A DNA stretch of 64,000 bases, from positions 806,001-870,000 of the forward strand of contig JAALGZ010000013.1 in NCBI GenBank assembly GCA_015227615.1. The letters are read 5' to 3'. The stretch's first letter is position 1. Every line of letters starts with the position of its first letter. Positions 44,443 through 54,683 of this stretch are shown here, in pieces. The notes below the pieces were generated by a model. It was not told the DNA's origin and ran no database searches. It saw only the letters and a program-made list of their open reading frames with translations. The DNA is from Labyrinthula sp. Ha. Taxonomy: Eukaryota > Sar > Bigyra > Labyrinthulida > Labyrinthulaceae. The position numbers and the translations under genes are program-made.

Positions 44443-46914
44443 GATCAAGACTTCCTGGTCGAATATGAAACCACTGTGATAGAATATGAAATTGGGATAT
44501 CGATAGTATAGTTTATGGTAGAAAATACAATCTTAGACATAAATAGGAATGATCACTTATGTCCCGGGAATAGATCTTGCTTACGTTTAGTGCTTTTGGT
44601 CTTGATGCTAAGTTAAGAAAGGCATTTGGGGCCTCGAATCCAAGTCAAATAAATAAGAGTCTGTAGACGCTTTTCTTGTGGGTAACATATACTTGCACTC
44701 TTAGACTGGGATTTAATATAGGACATATCCTCAGTTTTCTTAGATTTTGGAACTGGTGTATTCATTATACCACTACAACCACAAAGTTTAAATGGTAAAA
44801 GCCAGTACCCTTCAACTTGTTATATGACCCGCAGATCATATAATCGGTATCTAAAGATACTTCTTAAGCTGTACATACCAAGCTGCTAGACATCAATCTT
44901 TGATTCAGACTCGTGTATCTTCTGTTATTCACAAGGATTGTTTCTTTCAACATAAAGAATACTCCATGAGGTATGAGGCAAAATTACCAACAAGTACCTA
45001 AGCTGTATGTAGTTAAAGCTTTAAACAGTACATTACTTTTCAATAAGGGTTTCCATTATTGCTATGGAGAAACATTTGTCAAGCAGTAAAGATTAAATGC
45101 TTTTCTTATACCCAGATACATATCCCTAACCACATATAGAATTCCCTTGGTTGTTGTTTTGCCAATATTATACAAATTTAATCTCGAAATGTGAAAAACC
45201 GGCCCTTGAAGTTCGAGGTAATCCACTGGTTCCTTACCGCGCAGTAACTAAAATTTTTTACTACTGTCGCTGAAAATTTGGTGCAATAAAGCAGAATTCT
45301 GGGTCCAAGTTCACTAAGAGAATTGGAAGACATCGAAGTTGGCACACCACTAAGTGTGCGCGCTGCTGAAAGTGCATAGTTATATGACCCATCTAGAGTT
45401 AGACTCCATGCAGAGACGATAAATCCTATGGCAGAAAAAAGAGATGTCCCTGATGCCATATTTGAGTCGAAGAAAACCTCAGGCAGAGTAAAACATGATC
45501 TACGAAGATGGAATTTTTACAAGAGTAGTGGCCTATAGAACAGTCCATCCTAACAAAAATTCTTCCCTTTGATTTCATCTAAACGGACAACCCACATGAA
45601 GACAAAGCTCCAAATTCATCTGCGGAGTAAGTTGAAAACAATATAAAATGCACTCAAATGTTTCTAGTATAATATTGGAAAGAAAATGCCTCTTTATTAC
45701 CTCTGGAGCTATCCAGATTACATACTGAACCTCTTCTTAAGTAAAAGGCTATAAACGAAGTCAAGAGTTGTCAAAATGAGAAACACTGAACATGATGGCT
45801 GAATGATGACTTTCGTACACTATCGTTCAAGAATACTTCGTACTGTGAGAACACTATAGTGCTGCAATTTTCACCCTGGATCTCATAAGATTATTTTTAA
45901 CCTCAGAATTCTTCTCTAAATTGGATATTAGATAAGAACACATACTAATGCAAAATTTGTGTTTTACCCCGTGGACGCTTCAAGAGTGTAGTATTCTGCG
46001 ATAAACCCTACACTAGTTAAAATATCTGTCATATTTCCAATAGGAACCGACCATTACCAGGTTAACCAACACATAACAAGAACAAGGGTAAGGGTAAGGA
46101 AAAAAAACAGCTATACTCCGCTGAATATATCTAGTAGCTATTTTTATTAGCTAAAAATAAATTATAGAAGTCTAAGGGACTTTTTTGGGAACTTAGACGC
46201 GTCGTTCGAGTAGATTTAATGGTTTAGTTAAAGAATAATTACACCTGAAGGTTAATTCGCTTTAGTTTATTGCATTTCGTTACTTGATCTTTCTTAAAGC
46301 TTTTATTGCCCTACTTCAACAGACAAATGTAGCACTCGAGGGAAACAAGCTCTTTCCTTAATAAAGGTAGATAATTCAGCTTTTCCAACACCTGAATCAC
46401 CTCAGAGGTGTACCTTTACCAGTAAATCTAGCCTTTCTATTCGTATGGTTTCTGTCTGAATTTGTTCTTAATCACTCTCATTTCTCTCCTGTTTGGTCAA
46501 TTTCTTCAACTAGCTGACCGAAGATTCGGTTCTTACTATTGTTTGAACTTAGCTGCCTAGAAAATGGACAGGGGGTTCTGTTTGGTAATCTTGTAGAAAG
46601 ATAGTTAACTACAAATAAACCTAGCACTATTTATTTTAATTCGTGTCAAAATTCTTGACTTTCCCATATATCTTTTCTTGAGAGTTAAGTCACCAATTTG
46701 TCACAGGTTAAACCAGATTTGAATAATTCCTGGCTAAAATCATATCATTTCTATTACGAAAAAAATACAAAAGGTTTACAATAAACTAAATAGTATGTAA
46801 TTGATTCAATCAACTCATTTTCTAACTTCATACCTAGAGATATTGTGTTAAAATAAACTCCAAATTTCCTCGTTTCTTCTTAACCAAACAGTCGATAAGA
46901 ATATTATCAAAATA

Positions 46915-46918
<4 letters not shown>

Positions 46919-46951
<33 letters not shown>
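46919..46951. repeat. TA dinucleotide microsatellite
   Basis: About 16 TA units in non-coding DNA. A shorter run follows at 47077-47099. Confidence 0.95.
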
Positions 46952-46953
<2 letters not shown>

Positions 46954-47161
46954 AAAGTAACTTAAAATTCTCGTACACAATGGGGTAGCTCAACCATACG
47001 AACTTAACCTGAAATATTCTATTATTTAATATATTGTATCATCCCGGTCAGGTAGAGTTATATTTTTTGAGAACCCATATATATATATATATATATATAG
47101 TAACGTGGTTCCCAGCAAAGTTTCCCGCCCATACCTTATTCTTCGGTGTTTCCATTTTCCA

Positions 47162-47174
47162 GTATATAAAAGGG
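47162..47174 (+). promoter_or_regulatory. Possible TATA box for the SnoaL-like gene
   Basis: GTATATAAAAGGG resembles a strong TATA element and lies about 310 nt upstream of the SnoaL-like ATG. A palindromic TAACGTTA and a second half-copy TAACGTT follow within 40 nt. Use as a promoter would imply a long leader; this is inference. Confidence 0.3.
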
Positions 47175-47482
47175 TGTACAATACTAACGTTAGATAACGT
47201 TTGTGTGATTGGGAATTGTATACAGTGTACACTGCGTATAGTAAATATACCACATGAAAAATAAATCCAGTTTATTCTGGTTAAACCAGTTTTTTTATTA
47301 CCAGAAATATAGAAGGTGAACCAAAAAATGAAGTAATTATAACTTTCAGAGAAATAATTCACCCTGTTTTAATATACTCAATCGGTTAGAAATATGAAAC
47401 AAGCCTGGTCAAAGGAAACTGTCGGGTTTTCTACTCGGGTAAATTTGTCTACATTGAATATTATCAAATCCAAAATAAGGCC

Positions 47483-48271
47483 ATGAAGTTCTTAAAAGTA
47501 TTTGCAGCAGTATTTACTCTAGCTACACAGACTTCCCATGTTTTGGCCATTACTAAGAAACACCTTGCGAAAGTAGTTGTAGAGTCAAAAGCAACTGGAT
47601 GCGCTGGTCTTATTGAAGCACTGGTGAGTCCAGATTATGTAGAGCATAACTGTAGTTATGTAGATGGAAGAGACTCCTTGATCCAAGCAGTAGAATCCGG
47701 TTCCTTTGAAACAGTAAATGTAGTACGTGCTTTGGAGGAAGATAATTTAGTTGTTCTACATGTAGATTATGGAGAATATATTGTGTTTGAAGTATTTCGC
47801 TTTGAAAATTGGAGGATTGTTGAACACTGGGATAATTGGCAACTCGCAGTTTCTGCAGAAAATAGTGCAAATGGAAATAGTATGATAGATGGAGAAACAA
47901 GAATTAGCAGTGCCAATGCAACTGAGAATTATGAGTTTGTGAACTTTGTTTATGGAGAGTTAGTTGCGCGTGCTGGAAACTTGACTGCACTACTTGAATT
48001 ATCACCATTCTATCGTCCAGATTACATCCAGCATAATCCAACTGTTACTAATGGCTTTGAACCTGTTGCTCAAGCTTTTTCTTTTACTCCATTTCAAGCA
48101 GTTGAGGAACTTCATGTTTCTGAAGGAAACTTTGTCTTTGTTGCAATGGATTACTTGGGTGTTTTTGTTGCATTTGACTTGTTTCGTGTTGAAGACTTAA
48201 TTATCCAAGAACATTGGGATACTATTGAACCACCTGCTTTTACTTGCGCAAATGGAAACGGAAAATTTTAA
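47483..48271 (+). CDS. Secreted protein with two SnoaL-like (NTF2-fold) domains
   Basis: Complete frame of 262 residues. A cleavable signal peptide (MKFLKVFAAVFTLATQTSHVLA) is followed by two related domains. Domain 1 has SPDYVEHNCSYVDGRDSL, VVLHVDYGEY and FRFENWRIVEHWDNWQ. Domain 2 has YRPDYIQHNPTVTNGFEP, VFVAMDYLGVFVAFDLFRVED and IIQEHWDTIEP. The YxxHN and ExWD spacing is that of SnoaL-like proteins, an NTF2-fold group including polyketide cyclases and many proteins of unknown role. Internal duplication and export suggest an extracellular or vacuolar enzyme or binding protein. It converges on the alpha/beta hydrolase with 221 nt between stops. The substrate cannot be inferred. Confidence 0.8.
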   Translation: MKFLKVFAAVFTLATQTSHVLAITKKHLAKVVVESKATGCAGLIEALVSPDYVEHNCSYVDGRDSLIQAVESGSFETVNVVRALEEDNLVVLHVDYGEYIVFEVFRFENWRIVEHWDNWQLAVSAENSANGNSMIDGETRISSANATENYEFVNFVYGELVARAGNLTALLELSPFYRPDYIQHNPTVTNGFEPVAQAFSFTPFQAVEELHVSEGNFVFVAMDYLGVFVAFDLFRVEDLIIQEHWDTIEPPAFTCANGNGKF

Positions 48272-48492
48272 AGTATTTATTAAATATTAATGGAAAACAA
48301 AAAATATTTGTCCTGGTCAACCGTTGCAAATGTTAATACACAAAAAAAACGATATATGTTTGCTAAGTACTATACAAGAAAAATATAGTTCCCAGTTATT
48401 GTGGTTAGATATACTTCCATTGCTGCGAGAATCTGAAGAACATCTTTAGTATAACCTATCCCAATAAGAATACACTTACCAGCGTTCAACCT

Positions 48493-49497
48493 TTACAGAA
48501 GTTTAGATCCTATGTCATCCGGATTCCATGAGAAATTATCCCCGAGCAAAAGCAAAGGAATATCATCGTTGTTCCGTGACCAATTAAATGTTCCGAGGCC
48601 AAAGCTTTGTGAAATGAAGTCAATTGAAGGTTGTGTTTCGAAGAAAAAACCAGGTCCTCCATGCCAGTTCTCTATCACTAGTCTGGTAGCTAGATGTTGC
48701 ACTCGACCTTGCTCCTTCAAGAGATGAAAGAGTCTCCAAGTCTGGAAGGGAGAAACTGTTTGATCAGCAGTACCATGGATGAGCAGAAAATCACATGTTT
48801 CCTGTCCTGGAAGCATGCCTTGGATGTAAGCTGTTGGACTTGCCTCATCAAAAATTGGTTTCTTTTTCTGAATCAAGCTTAACTTAACTAAAGCTCCATG
48901 TGGAACACCTAGTTGAGGATCCTCTGCAGGTAAATAGTCTTCATCTGGTCCAGGAACTGAGTCTGTCTTTGCATCGTGCATCATTTCCGACTGATCACTT
49001 GGGGCAAACCAAGAAATAGTTGCTGCAACTTGAAGATGAGAAGTTGTCAAATTCTCAGACAAGAGACTACCAAAGAGTGCGTGGTGTTCACCTGAGCTTT
49101 GTCCCCAAATAGCTACTTTTGACACATTCAACTTGTATAGTTCACAGTTTTCTATAAGGAAGCTAAGAGCTTCAACAACATCATCTCTTTGCGCTGGCCA
49201 GGGATCAGTGGAGCTGTATCTCCAGTTCATTACAGCAACAGTAAATCCACGGCCAGTAATTTCCTGTGCACGATTATAATCTAGAACCTGCGCACTGTTT
49301 CTTCCGAATAAGGCACCACCATGAATGTATAACACAAGAGGATTGTTCTCATACCCTTCTGGCCTTCTGGTGGATAAATATAAATTTAGAGTCTGTCTTT
49401 CATGATTCCCATATTTTTTCCCAGATATTAAACCATAGTTTGGTTGCTGAGAATCAAATATTTCGGCAATAAATGCGACAGTATGAAAGTTTTTCTC
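48493..49497 (-). CDS. Alpha/beta hydrolase (carboxylesterase/BD-FAE-like), 5' end unresolved
   Basis: The frame is open from 49497 to a TAA at 48493, about 334 codons. It shows an oxyanion motif LYIHGGALF, the nucleophile elbow GQSSGEH, an acid residue in IHGTADQTVSP and a late His in IENWHGGPGFF, the full triad of the esterase/lipase family. No ATG opens this frame near its 5' end; translating back gives YGNHERQTLNLYLSTRRPEG and then TGA at 49500-49498. An ATG at 49516 (MKDEDLREK) lies in another frame and would join after one extra A in the run of five A near 49492. Either a 5' exon, a base missing in the assembly or a true frameshift explains this. A damaged tandem copy lies just upstream. 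The substrate is probably an ester but unknown. Confidence 0.75.
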   Translation of the reverse strand, partial: EKNFHTVAFIAEIFDSQQPNYGLISGKKYGNHERQTLNLYLSTRRPEGYENNPLVLYIHGGALFGRNSAQVLDYNRAQEITGRGFTVAVMNWRYSSTDPWPAQRDDVVEALSFLIENCELYKLNVSKVAIWGQSSGEHHALFGSLLSENLTTSHLQVAATISWFAPSDQSEMMHDAKTDSVPGPDEDYLPAEDPQLGVPHGALVKLSLIQKKKPIFDEASPTAYIQGMLPGQETCDFLLIHGTADQTVSPFQTWRLFHLLKEQGRVQHLATRLVIENWHGGPGFFFETQPSIDFISQSFGLGTFNWSRNNDDIPLLLLGDNFSWNPDDIGSKLL

Positions 49498-49576
49498 TCA
49501 AATCCTCATCCTTCATGGCCTGCGCTTCAATTTTTTATATTTCAAAGAAGAAAAACCACTTTGCATAGTAAGTGTC

Positions 49577-50260
49577 TTATATAGTCTCACTTTTCAGGGG
49601 TGAAACTATTGAGATTGAATCTCCATGAGCAATCAAAAAGTGACCTACTGGAAGCACCTAACCAATCTCCGTGTGATTTATTAAGAATACAGGAGTTGCT
49701 TCGTTAAAGGCTTTCCTATTTTCTGTCAACCTATTTAACCCCAATAACTCTTCCTCAGCAAGAGTGTGCAATGTATGCTCTTCTGCAGCATCTATATCTG
49801 CATCAGATATTAGCCTATAGAGATCACTGATTCCAAACCATGAAACAACTGCAGATGTATTCAATCTCAACATTGTGATCTCCTTAACCATAAGAGAAGC
49901 CATCAGTGCCAAGTGTGCACCGGAACTTTTACCCCAAAGCGCGATCCTGGATAGGTCTAAACCAAAATCATATGCATTCCGTTCATCTGCAAGAAAATTA
50001 AGTGCCGAGATTATGTCATTGAATTGAGTAAGCCACAAGACAGTGGAGAGGTAGTGATACTTAATTGAGGCAACCGCGAGTCCACTTGAAGTCATTGCAT
50101 TTACTCTATTAAAGGAAAATACTTCAGTTTTATCTCCCTCAATCCAATTTCCACCATGTATGAAAACAGCGAATGGATGAGGGGGACTGAAAGAGTTAAA
50201 AGTAGGAAGATAGAGGCTAAATACATTTCATTCTCCAAATCCGTATTGAAAATCTGCATT
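49577..50260 (-). pseudogene. Damaged tandem copy of the alpha/beta hydrolase
   Basis: One minus-strand frame reads YGFGE, a TGA (50230-50228), NVFSLYLPTFNS, VFIHGGNWIEG, the elbow ALWGKSSGAHLAL and FNEATPVFLINH, then a TAG (49660-49658). It continues VLPVGHFLIAHGDSISIVSP to a TAA. All parts match the neighbouring hydrolase in order, but the catalytic His region is missing, so an active enzyme is unlikely. A GTATTC...TTAG segment of 33 nt (49690-49658) spans the TAG and could be an intron, so the TAG alone does not prove decay. The TGA and the lost C-terminus do suggest a pseudogene. Confidence 0.65.
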
Positions 50261-52384
50261 TTATGGATATGCATTTGTAGTTAGAAATATGTTTTATATA
50301 GGGACTGTCTTTGAAGTTTCATAGGTTTTACTAAGTAGCGGTATATATAAAAAGTGATAGTACAAGTCTTAGAGTGAGCTTGGTTACATTGTTTCTACAA
50401 GAGAGGCAAAACCACCTAAAAAGTAAAAATACAAACACATACTTTCCTTTAAAAACAATCCGTAAAAGTGGAAAACTGAGTTTTTATGAGGGGAGATAGT
50501 AAGAAAGATGATAAAATCCACTTCTTTAGAGACATTGCTTTCTTTGTAAGTTCATTTGCTATATGTGTGCGAAGTTTATAATTCGTAAAGACTTACCTTA
50601 TCGAAGAATGTCACCCCAAACAAATATTTCTTGAGGTAACTGAGTAAGAATGATGTACTTTCCATGATAAAATTCAGTGATCTTATTCATTTTTTGAGTT
50701 GAGTAGAGTTGAAACTGCTTTTTTGTTCTTGTTGAAAAATAAAAATTAACGCCTAAAGTTGAAGTCTATTAGCATATTTTATTAACGGCCTGTTCTCGTT
50801 GCAACTATACGAAAAAACTAGGTGTCGACAACAATTGTAAAATGCATTATAAATACATGGTTAATTGTTCCAATTTTAAGCAAAGTGTTTGATTCTCGTG
50901 TTATGTTTTTGAGTGAGCAGGAGAGTTATTGTATAAGTACCTCTAAATAGTTGGTACACGCTGATATACGCAGAGCAAGATTTATATATGGTTAACCAAA
51001 GTGGTAAAAGAGCTCTACCTAAGGACTTCCTCAGGATGTTGTTGGTAATTCATTTTAGTCAAAGCCAATAGTCAATTGCAATTTCAAAAATCAGTTAACG
51101 TAAAGATGCCAATCAAGGGGAAAACAAGCAGGAAGCAACATTCAAGCGGCAAAATACACATGGAAGAGCTACATTTGGGAGTAAGTTCAACGTCACTAAG
51201 CCAATTCACATGTTAAGTGTCCTGAACAGTTATGAAAAGTAGGTAAGCAGTTCTTAAAACTGAAAGGGGAAAATATTACTACCAAAACTAGGCAATAACA
51301 AGGTTAAAGGGTCTGGTAGCTCTGCAACAGTTTAAGATATAAGCTAAGGTTCTTCATTAGTTTAATTACTAGATTTTCAAACAGACAATTCGCTTGCAAA
51401 GCAAGTTCAAATATATATATACATATATACTTGAGAGTTCCCTTGATCTCTCACAGCTAGGAAAGCAGTGCGGAGTTAGTAATATTTGTTTGTCATTACT
51501 AAAAGACTCTAAACACATTCAGGAGTTCCGGAAGAACGGAAAAATGACACTGATTGCGCTTGGCTTCATATAGCTGGGTGCTTGTTATTTTTTGCTTAGT
51601 AAACATGATATGTAACAGCCTTATGAAAGTTTCTACACTTGCTAGCTTAAGAACTCAAGCCTTTTCTCCTCTTGCACCTCGGCCCTAAGGTAAGAAATTG
51701 AGCATGACCAAGTGCAAACCACCTTGGTTACCTGAAATCATGCCTTCATTGTTATGAAATCAGAAAGAAGTTATTTCTTGAATCTATTAAAGCAAGAATT
51801 GTCCCCGATTATAGACAAAAGCTAAATGGATACGTTGCTAGTACGCACTGATTGAGGTGAGAGATATTGTTTATAGAGTTGTACAAACCTAGTACAAAGA
51901 CATCATTCATATTACCATTAGTCAGTAAATTTCATAATGCGGCTTTTTATTTTGCTTGGCATATCTTACATTAATTGGTTTATAATTACTTTATATTATA
52001 GAGGACATTTATACCGAAGCTACTATTTTATGGCCTTCTACTGTTTCGATTCAATGTACAGACGTTTCAAAATTCAGGTTCACTTTCTTGTTAAACTCTT
52101 CAATAGCCAATTAATGGTATTTGGAAATGTTATATTATCTTCATGCTAACGCAAAACTTTTCGATATTTCTACTCCTATTAGTATGAACAATTAAAGGTC
52201 AATTATCATCAAAGCAGAAGACGATAATGACCTTGGAGCTCTAACTTCAGTAGTTAAGAAAAGCTGTTTTGCATATATATAGTTCAGTAGTATTAAAAAA
52301 ACTAAAAAATGAGTCAAAGGAGACTAGTTGGTTATGAGGGATCCATAAGTTTGGTTTCTAATTATTTTTAAACTCATTGCTCTC
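50261..52384. other. Non-coding stretch between the hydrolases and SLU7
   Basis: No complete gene is seen. On the minus strand near 50595-50664 a short frame (MESTSFLLSYLKKYLFG, then FFDK) ends at a perfect GTAAGT donor and might be a 5' exon of the damaged hydrolase, but no matching acceptor was found. The rest is AT-rich. No TTTTGGGCA motif was seen before SLU7. Confidence 0.4.
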
Positions 52385-53809
52385 ATGGCTAGAAAACTAT
52401 TCCCTGCGGAAAAGGCACCACGACAATCCCAATATGGTATTACCACAAATCTCTGCAACATGAACAAGAAACAAGACAATGGAGAAATCAATATGAACGC
52501 GATACTGCGTATTCCTGACTTCGTAAAAAAAACTCCTTGGTACTCAAAATCAAAGAATTCTCATGAAATACCTGACAAAAATGCAGAATCCCCAAAAGAA
52601 AAGCCTGAAGACAACACCTTTAATTACATTAAGGAAAACTTCCACGAATCAAAGCATTTAGGAAAGAGATATCGAAAAGGAGCCTGTGAAAATTGTGGAT
52701 CAATGTCTCATAAAAAGCGTGATTGCCTTGAACGCCCAAGGAGCAAACGGAATACTGCCCAAATGTTGAACAAGACTTTAGCTGCTGATGATCTCTATCA
52801 AACTAGCCAGAAAAAAGAAAACAAGAAAAGCTACGACACATCAAGAGATCGTTGGAATGGTTATGATCCTTCATCTCACATTTCAAGAGTAGAAAATTTT
52901 TATTCAACTGTAGTTCAAGAGCCTGAAGTAAACCTGGAAGAAGTACAAGATAAAGATGAACTAAAGTTTAAGCTTGGAACTGGAGATAGACTTGAAGTTC
53001 ATAATTTACGGATAAGAGAAGATACAGCAGAATATCTCAAGACCTTGGATACAAAGATAGAAGATCAAAAGAAGGAAGAAAATTTGCAATTTACCTTGGT
53101 AAGGGATGGAATGAATAAAGCCTCCTCGTCAGGTTTGGAAAATTCTCAGGTGTTTGCTTGGGATTTGGATTCCAGAAAGCAACAAGTAGAGCAGGTTCAA
53201 GAACAAAGAAGAAGGCAAAATGAAGAAAACGCCGGCTTGAGGATTAACCCAAGGGAGGTTCAGAGGTTGAAGAAACAGCATCAAGAATCTCAGCAACGTG
53301 CATTTAATCTGGGTAACAGGGCTGAAAAGCGAATTGACGCTTCTGAAGTTATTGAAAGAGAAGTTTGGGGAGAATTGAATAAAATGGAGTTTAATCAAAA
53401 GAGAGAAATGAGGAAGAGTTCGCATTCAAGTGTTTTTGGCTCATTTTACAACAAAGCTGAAGAGAAGTGGGGGTATGCCTGTTGTTACCAAACACTACGT
53501 AACGCATTCTGTACTGGGGAAGAAGGGAGGAAAGCAATTGCTGAAAGTATTGCCCGTCAGCTTCAAATCCCGGATAAACCCAGTGTAAATATTCTTGAAA
53601 AAAACAGAGAAAAATTCAACAAGAACCTAGCTGATCGAAGAAAACAGGCAGGGGTGTTGAATTCTATAAGTAAAGATTCTCAAAAACGGGAACAGATGTT
53701 CATGTCAAAACATCTTCGTGAAGAAGCTGAATCTGCTGCAAGCAGTAAGCAAAGGGAAAAAGACAAGCTTCGAGAAGATCCGATGAGTGGTTTTTATTCT
53801 GGAAATTAG
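52385..53809 (+). CDS. SLU7: Pre-mRNA splicing factor SLU7
   Basis: Complete frame of 474 residues from the ATG at 52385. After KKTPWYSKSK comes the CCHC knuckle in RYRKGACENCGSMSHKKRDC (Cys101, Cys104, His109, Cys114), then SRDRWNGYDPSSH, VHNLRIREDTAEYL, KWGYACCYQTLRNAFCTGEEG and the end DPMSGFYSGN. All are in the same order in human and yeast SLU7. SLU7 acts at the second step of splicing and helps choose the 3' splice site. That is worth noting in a genome with very short introns, where the acceptor lies unusually close to the branch point. The stop is only 42 nt before the next gene on the same strand. Confidence 0.95.
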   Translation: MARKLFPAEKAPRQSQYGITTNLCNMNKKQDNGEINMNAILRIPDFVKKTPWYSKSKNSHEIPDKNAESPKEKPEDNTFNYIKENFHESKHLGKRYRKGACENCGSMSHKKRDCLERPRSKRNTAQMLNKTLAADDLYQTSQKKENKKSYDTSRDRWNGYDPSSHISRVENFYSTVVQEPEVNLEEVQDKDELKFKLGTGDRLEVHNLRIREDTAEYLKTLDTKIEDQKKEENLQFTLVRDGMNKASSSGLENSQVFAWDLDSRKQQVEQVQEQRRRQNEENAGLRINPREVQRLKKQHQESQQRAFNLGNRAEKRIDASEVIEREVWGELNKMEFNQKREMRKSSHSSVFGSFYNKAEEKWGYACCYQTLRNAFCTGEEGRKAIAESIARQLQIPDKPSVNILEKNREKFNKNLADRRKQAGVLNSISKDSQKREQMFMSKHLREEAESAASSKQREKDKLREDPMSGFYSGN

Positions 53810-53851
53810 GCGCTTAAAGGGAAGGCGAGAGCTAGCGGTTAGAGATATTAG

Positions 53852-54682
53852 ATGCTTTTCGGAAACGCGAAGAGATCTAATCCTACGTCGGAAGAGTGGG
53901 GGTTATACTCTAAACAAGGACTTTGGGTGACTGGAGGAGAAAGTAATCCACTCGTAAGTCCAGCAACATATGTTTGCCATTCTGGTGTAGACCCAAATGC
54001 CACTTTCCTTCCGAATCAGGAAGAAGACCATGTGAAGAAGCTGGAAGATTTTAAGATAAGTGATTATTATCTGGGGCTAACTAATGGTTATAAGCTGAAG
54101 ATTGATAAGTTTATACAGAAAGGAATATATCCCTCTGACATGCAGCCATCAAGTCCTACAAAAGACGCAGTTAATTCATGTTTCAATCAGGGATATAATA
54201 TCTTTGCGAAGGAGGGAGCGAGCCTGCCTTCAGCATCTCCTAAAAGGAAGAAGAAGCACATAAACAATTATTTTAGGTTTAATATGCCATCTGCAAGTGA
54301 GCCATATAAATACTCTGTTCCCGAACCGGAGCCTTTGAAAATGTCTAGACACATGGAAAAAAAGTCTAATCGCAGGTTTGATGTCGTTCAAAAATCTATA
54401 AGAGAAGCTGAGAGGTGTATAGAGAAATTGAAAAAAACTCTAAATGGGCTAAAATTTGTTGAAGGATCCTTTACATATTCGCCAAAGATATACTTTGAAC
54501 CAGATGCTGCTGAGTTGAAGGGTTTATTTGCATCTCCAAGACTACTGACTAAAAACGAAGAGAAAGCTTGTTTAAGTGAATATGCAGAGGAGAACATCCA
54601 AAGAATCCAAAAACACCTTCTTAAGCTGGAAGATATTAGTTTATTGAAGGAAAATAAATCTTGGAGTTTTGAAACCTCCTAA
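53852..54682 (+). CDS. Uncharacterised protein downstream of SLU7
   Basis: Complete frame of 276 residues from the ATG at 53852. I recognise no family. Visible parts are a polar, Pro/Ser-rich N-half (MLFGNAKRSNPTSEEWGLYS), a basic cluster PKRKKKH near 130 that could be a nuclear signal, and a short coiled coil around 175-195 (SIREAERCIEKLKKTLNGL). A final helical region includes NIQRIQKHLLKLEDISLL. It begins 42 nt after the SLU7 stop, with no room for a normal terminator and promoter, so joint transcription with SLU7 is possible. Its TAA ends 1 nt before the stop codon of the converging PUB-domain gene. Codon use looks like that of its neighbours. Confidence 0.75.
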   Translation: MLFGNAKRSNPTSEEWGLYSKQGLWVTGGESNPLVSPATYVCHSGVDPNATFLPNQEEDHVKKLEDFKISDYYLGLTNGYKLKIDKFIQKGIYPSDMQPSSPTKDAVNSCFNQGYNIFAKEGASLPSASPKRKKKHINNYFRFNMPSASEPYKYSVPEPEPLKMSRHMEKKSNRRFDVVQKSIREAERCIEKLKKTLNGLKFVEGSFTYSPKIYFEPDAAELKGLFASPRLLTKNEEKACLSEYAEENIQRIQKHLLKLEDISLLKENKSWSFETS

Positions 54683-54683
54683 G

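Larger units (their letters stand above)
41378..47482. other. Gene desert of about 6.1 kb
   Basis: No convincing gene. The longest ATG frames are a 93-codon one at 45178-45459 (minus) and a 78-codon hydrophobic one at 42793-43029 (plus); neither resembles a family and both may be chance. A stem-loop lies at 44415-44442 and TA microsatellites at 46919-46951 and 47077-47099. Confidence 0.55.

Noticed and set aside
45178-45459. 93-codon frame on the minus strand
   Set aside because: Starts with ATG but matches no family and lies alone in AT-rich DNA; chance is likely.
46083-46100. Telomere-like GGGTAA repeats
   Set aside because: Only two or three units, inside a window with genes on both sides.
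49577-50260. TGA read as tryptophan in this genome
   Set aside because: Tempting because TGA is unused as a stop, but about 18 intact genes contain no internal TGA, so reassignment has no support.
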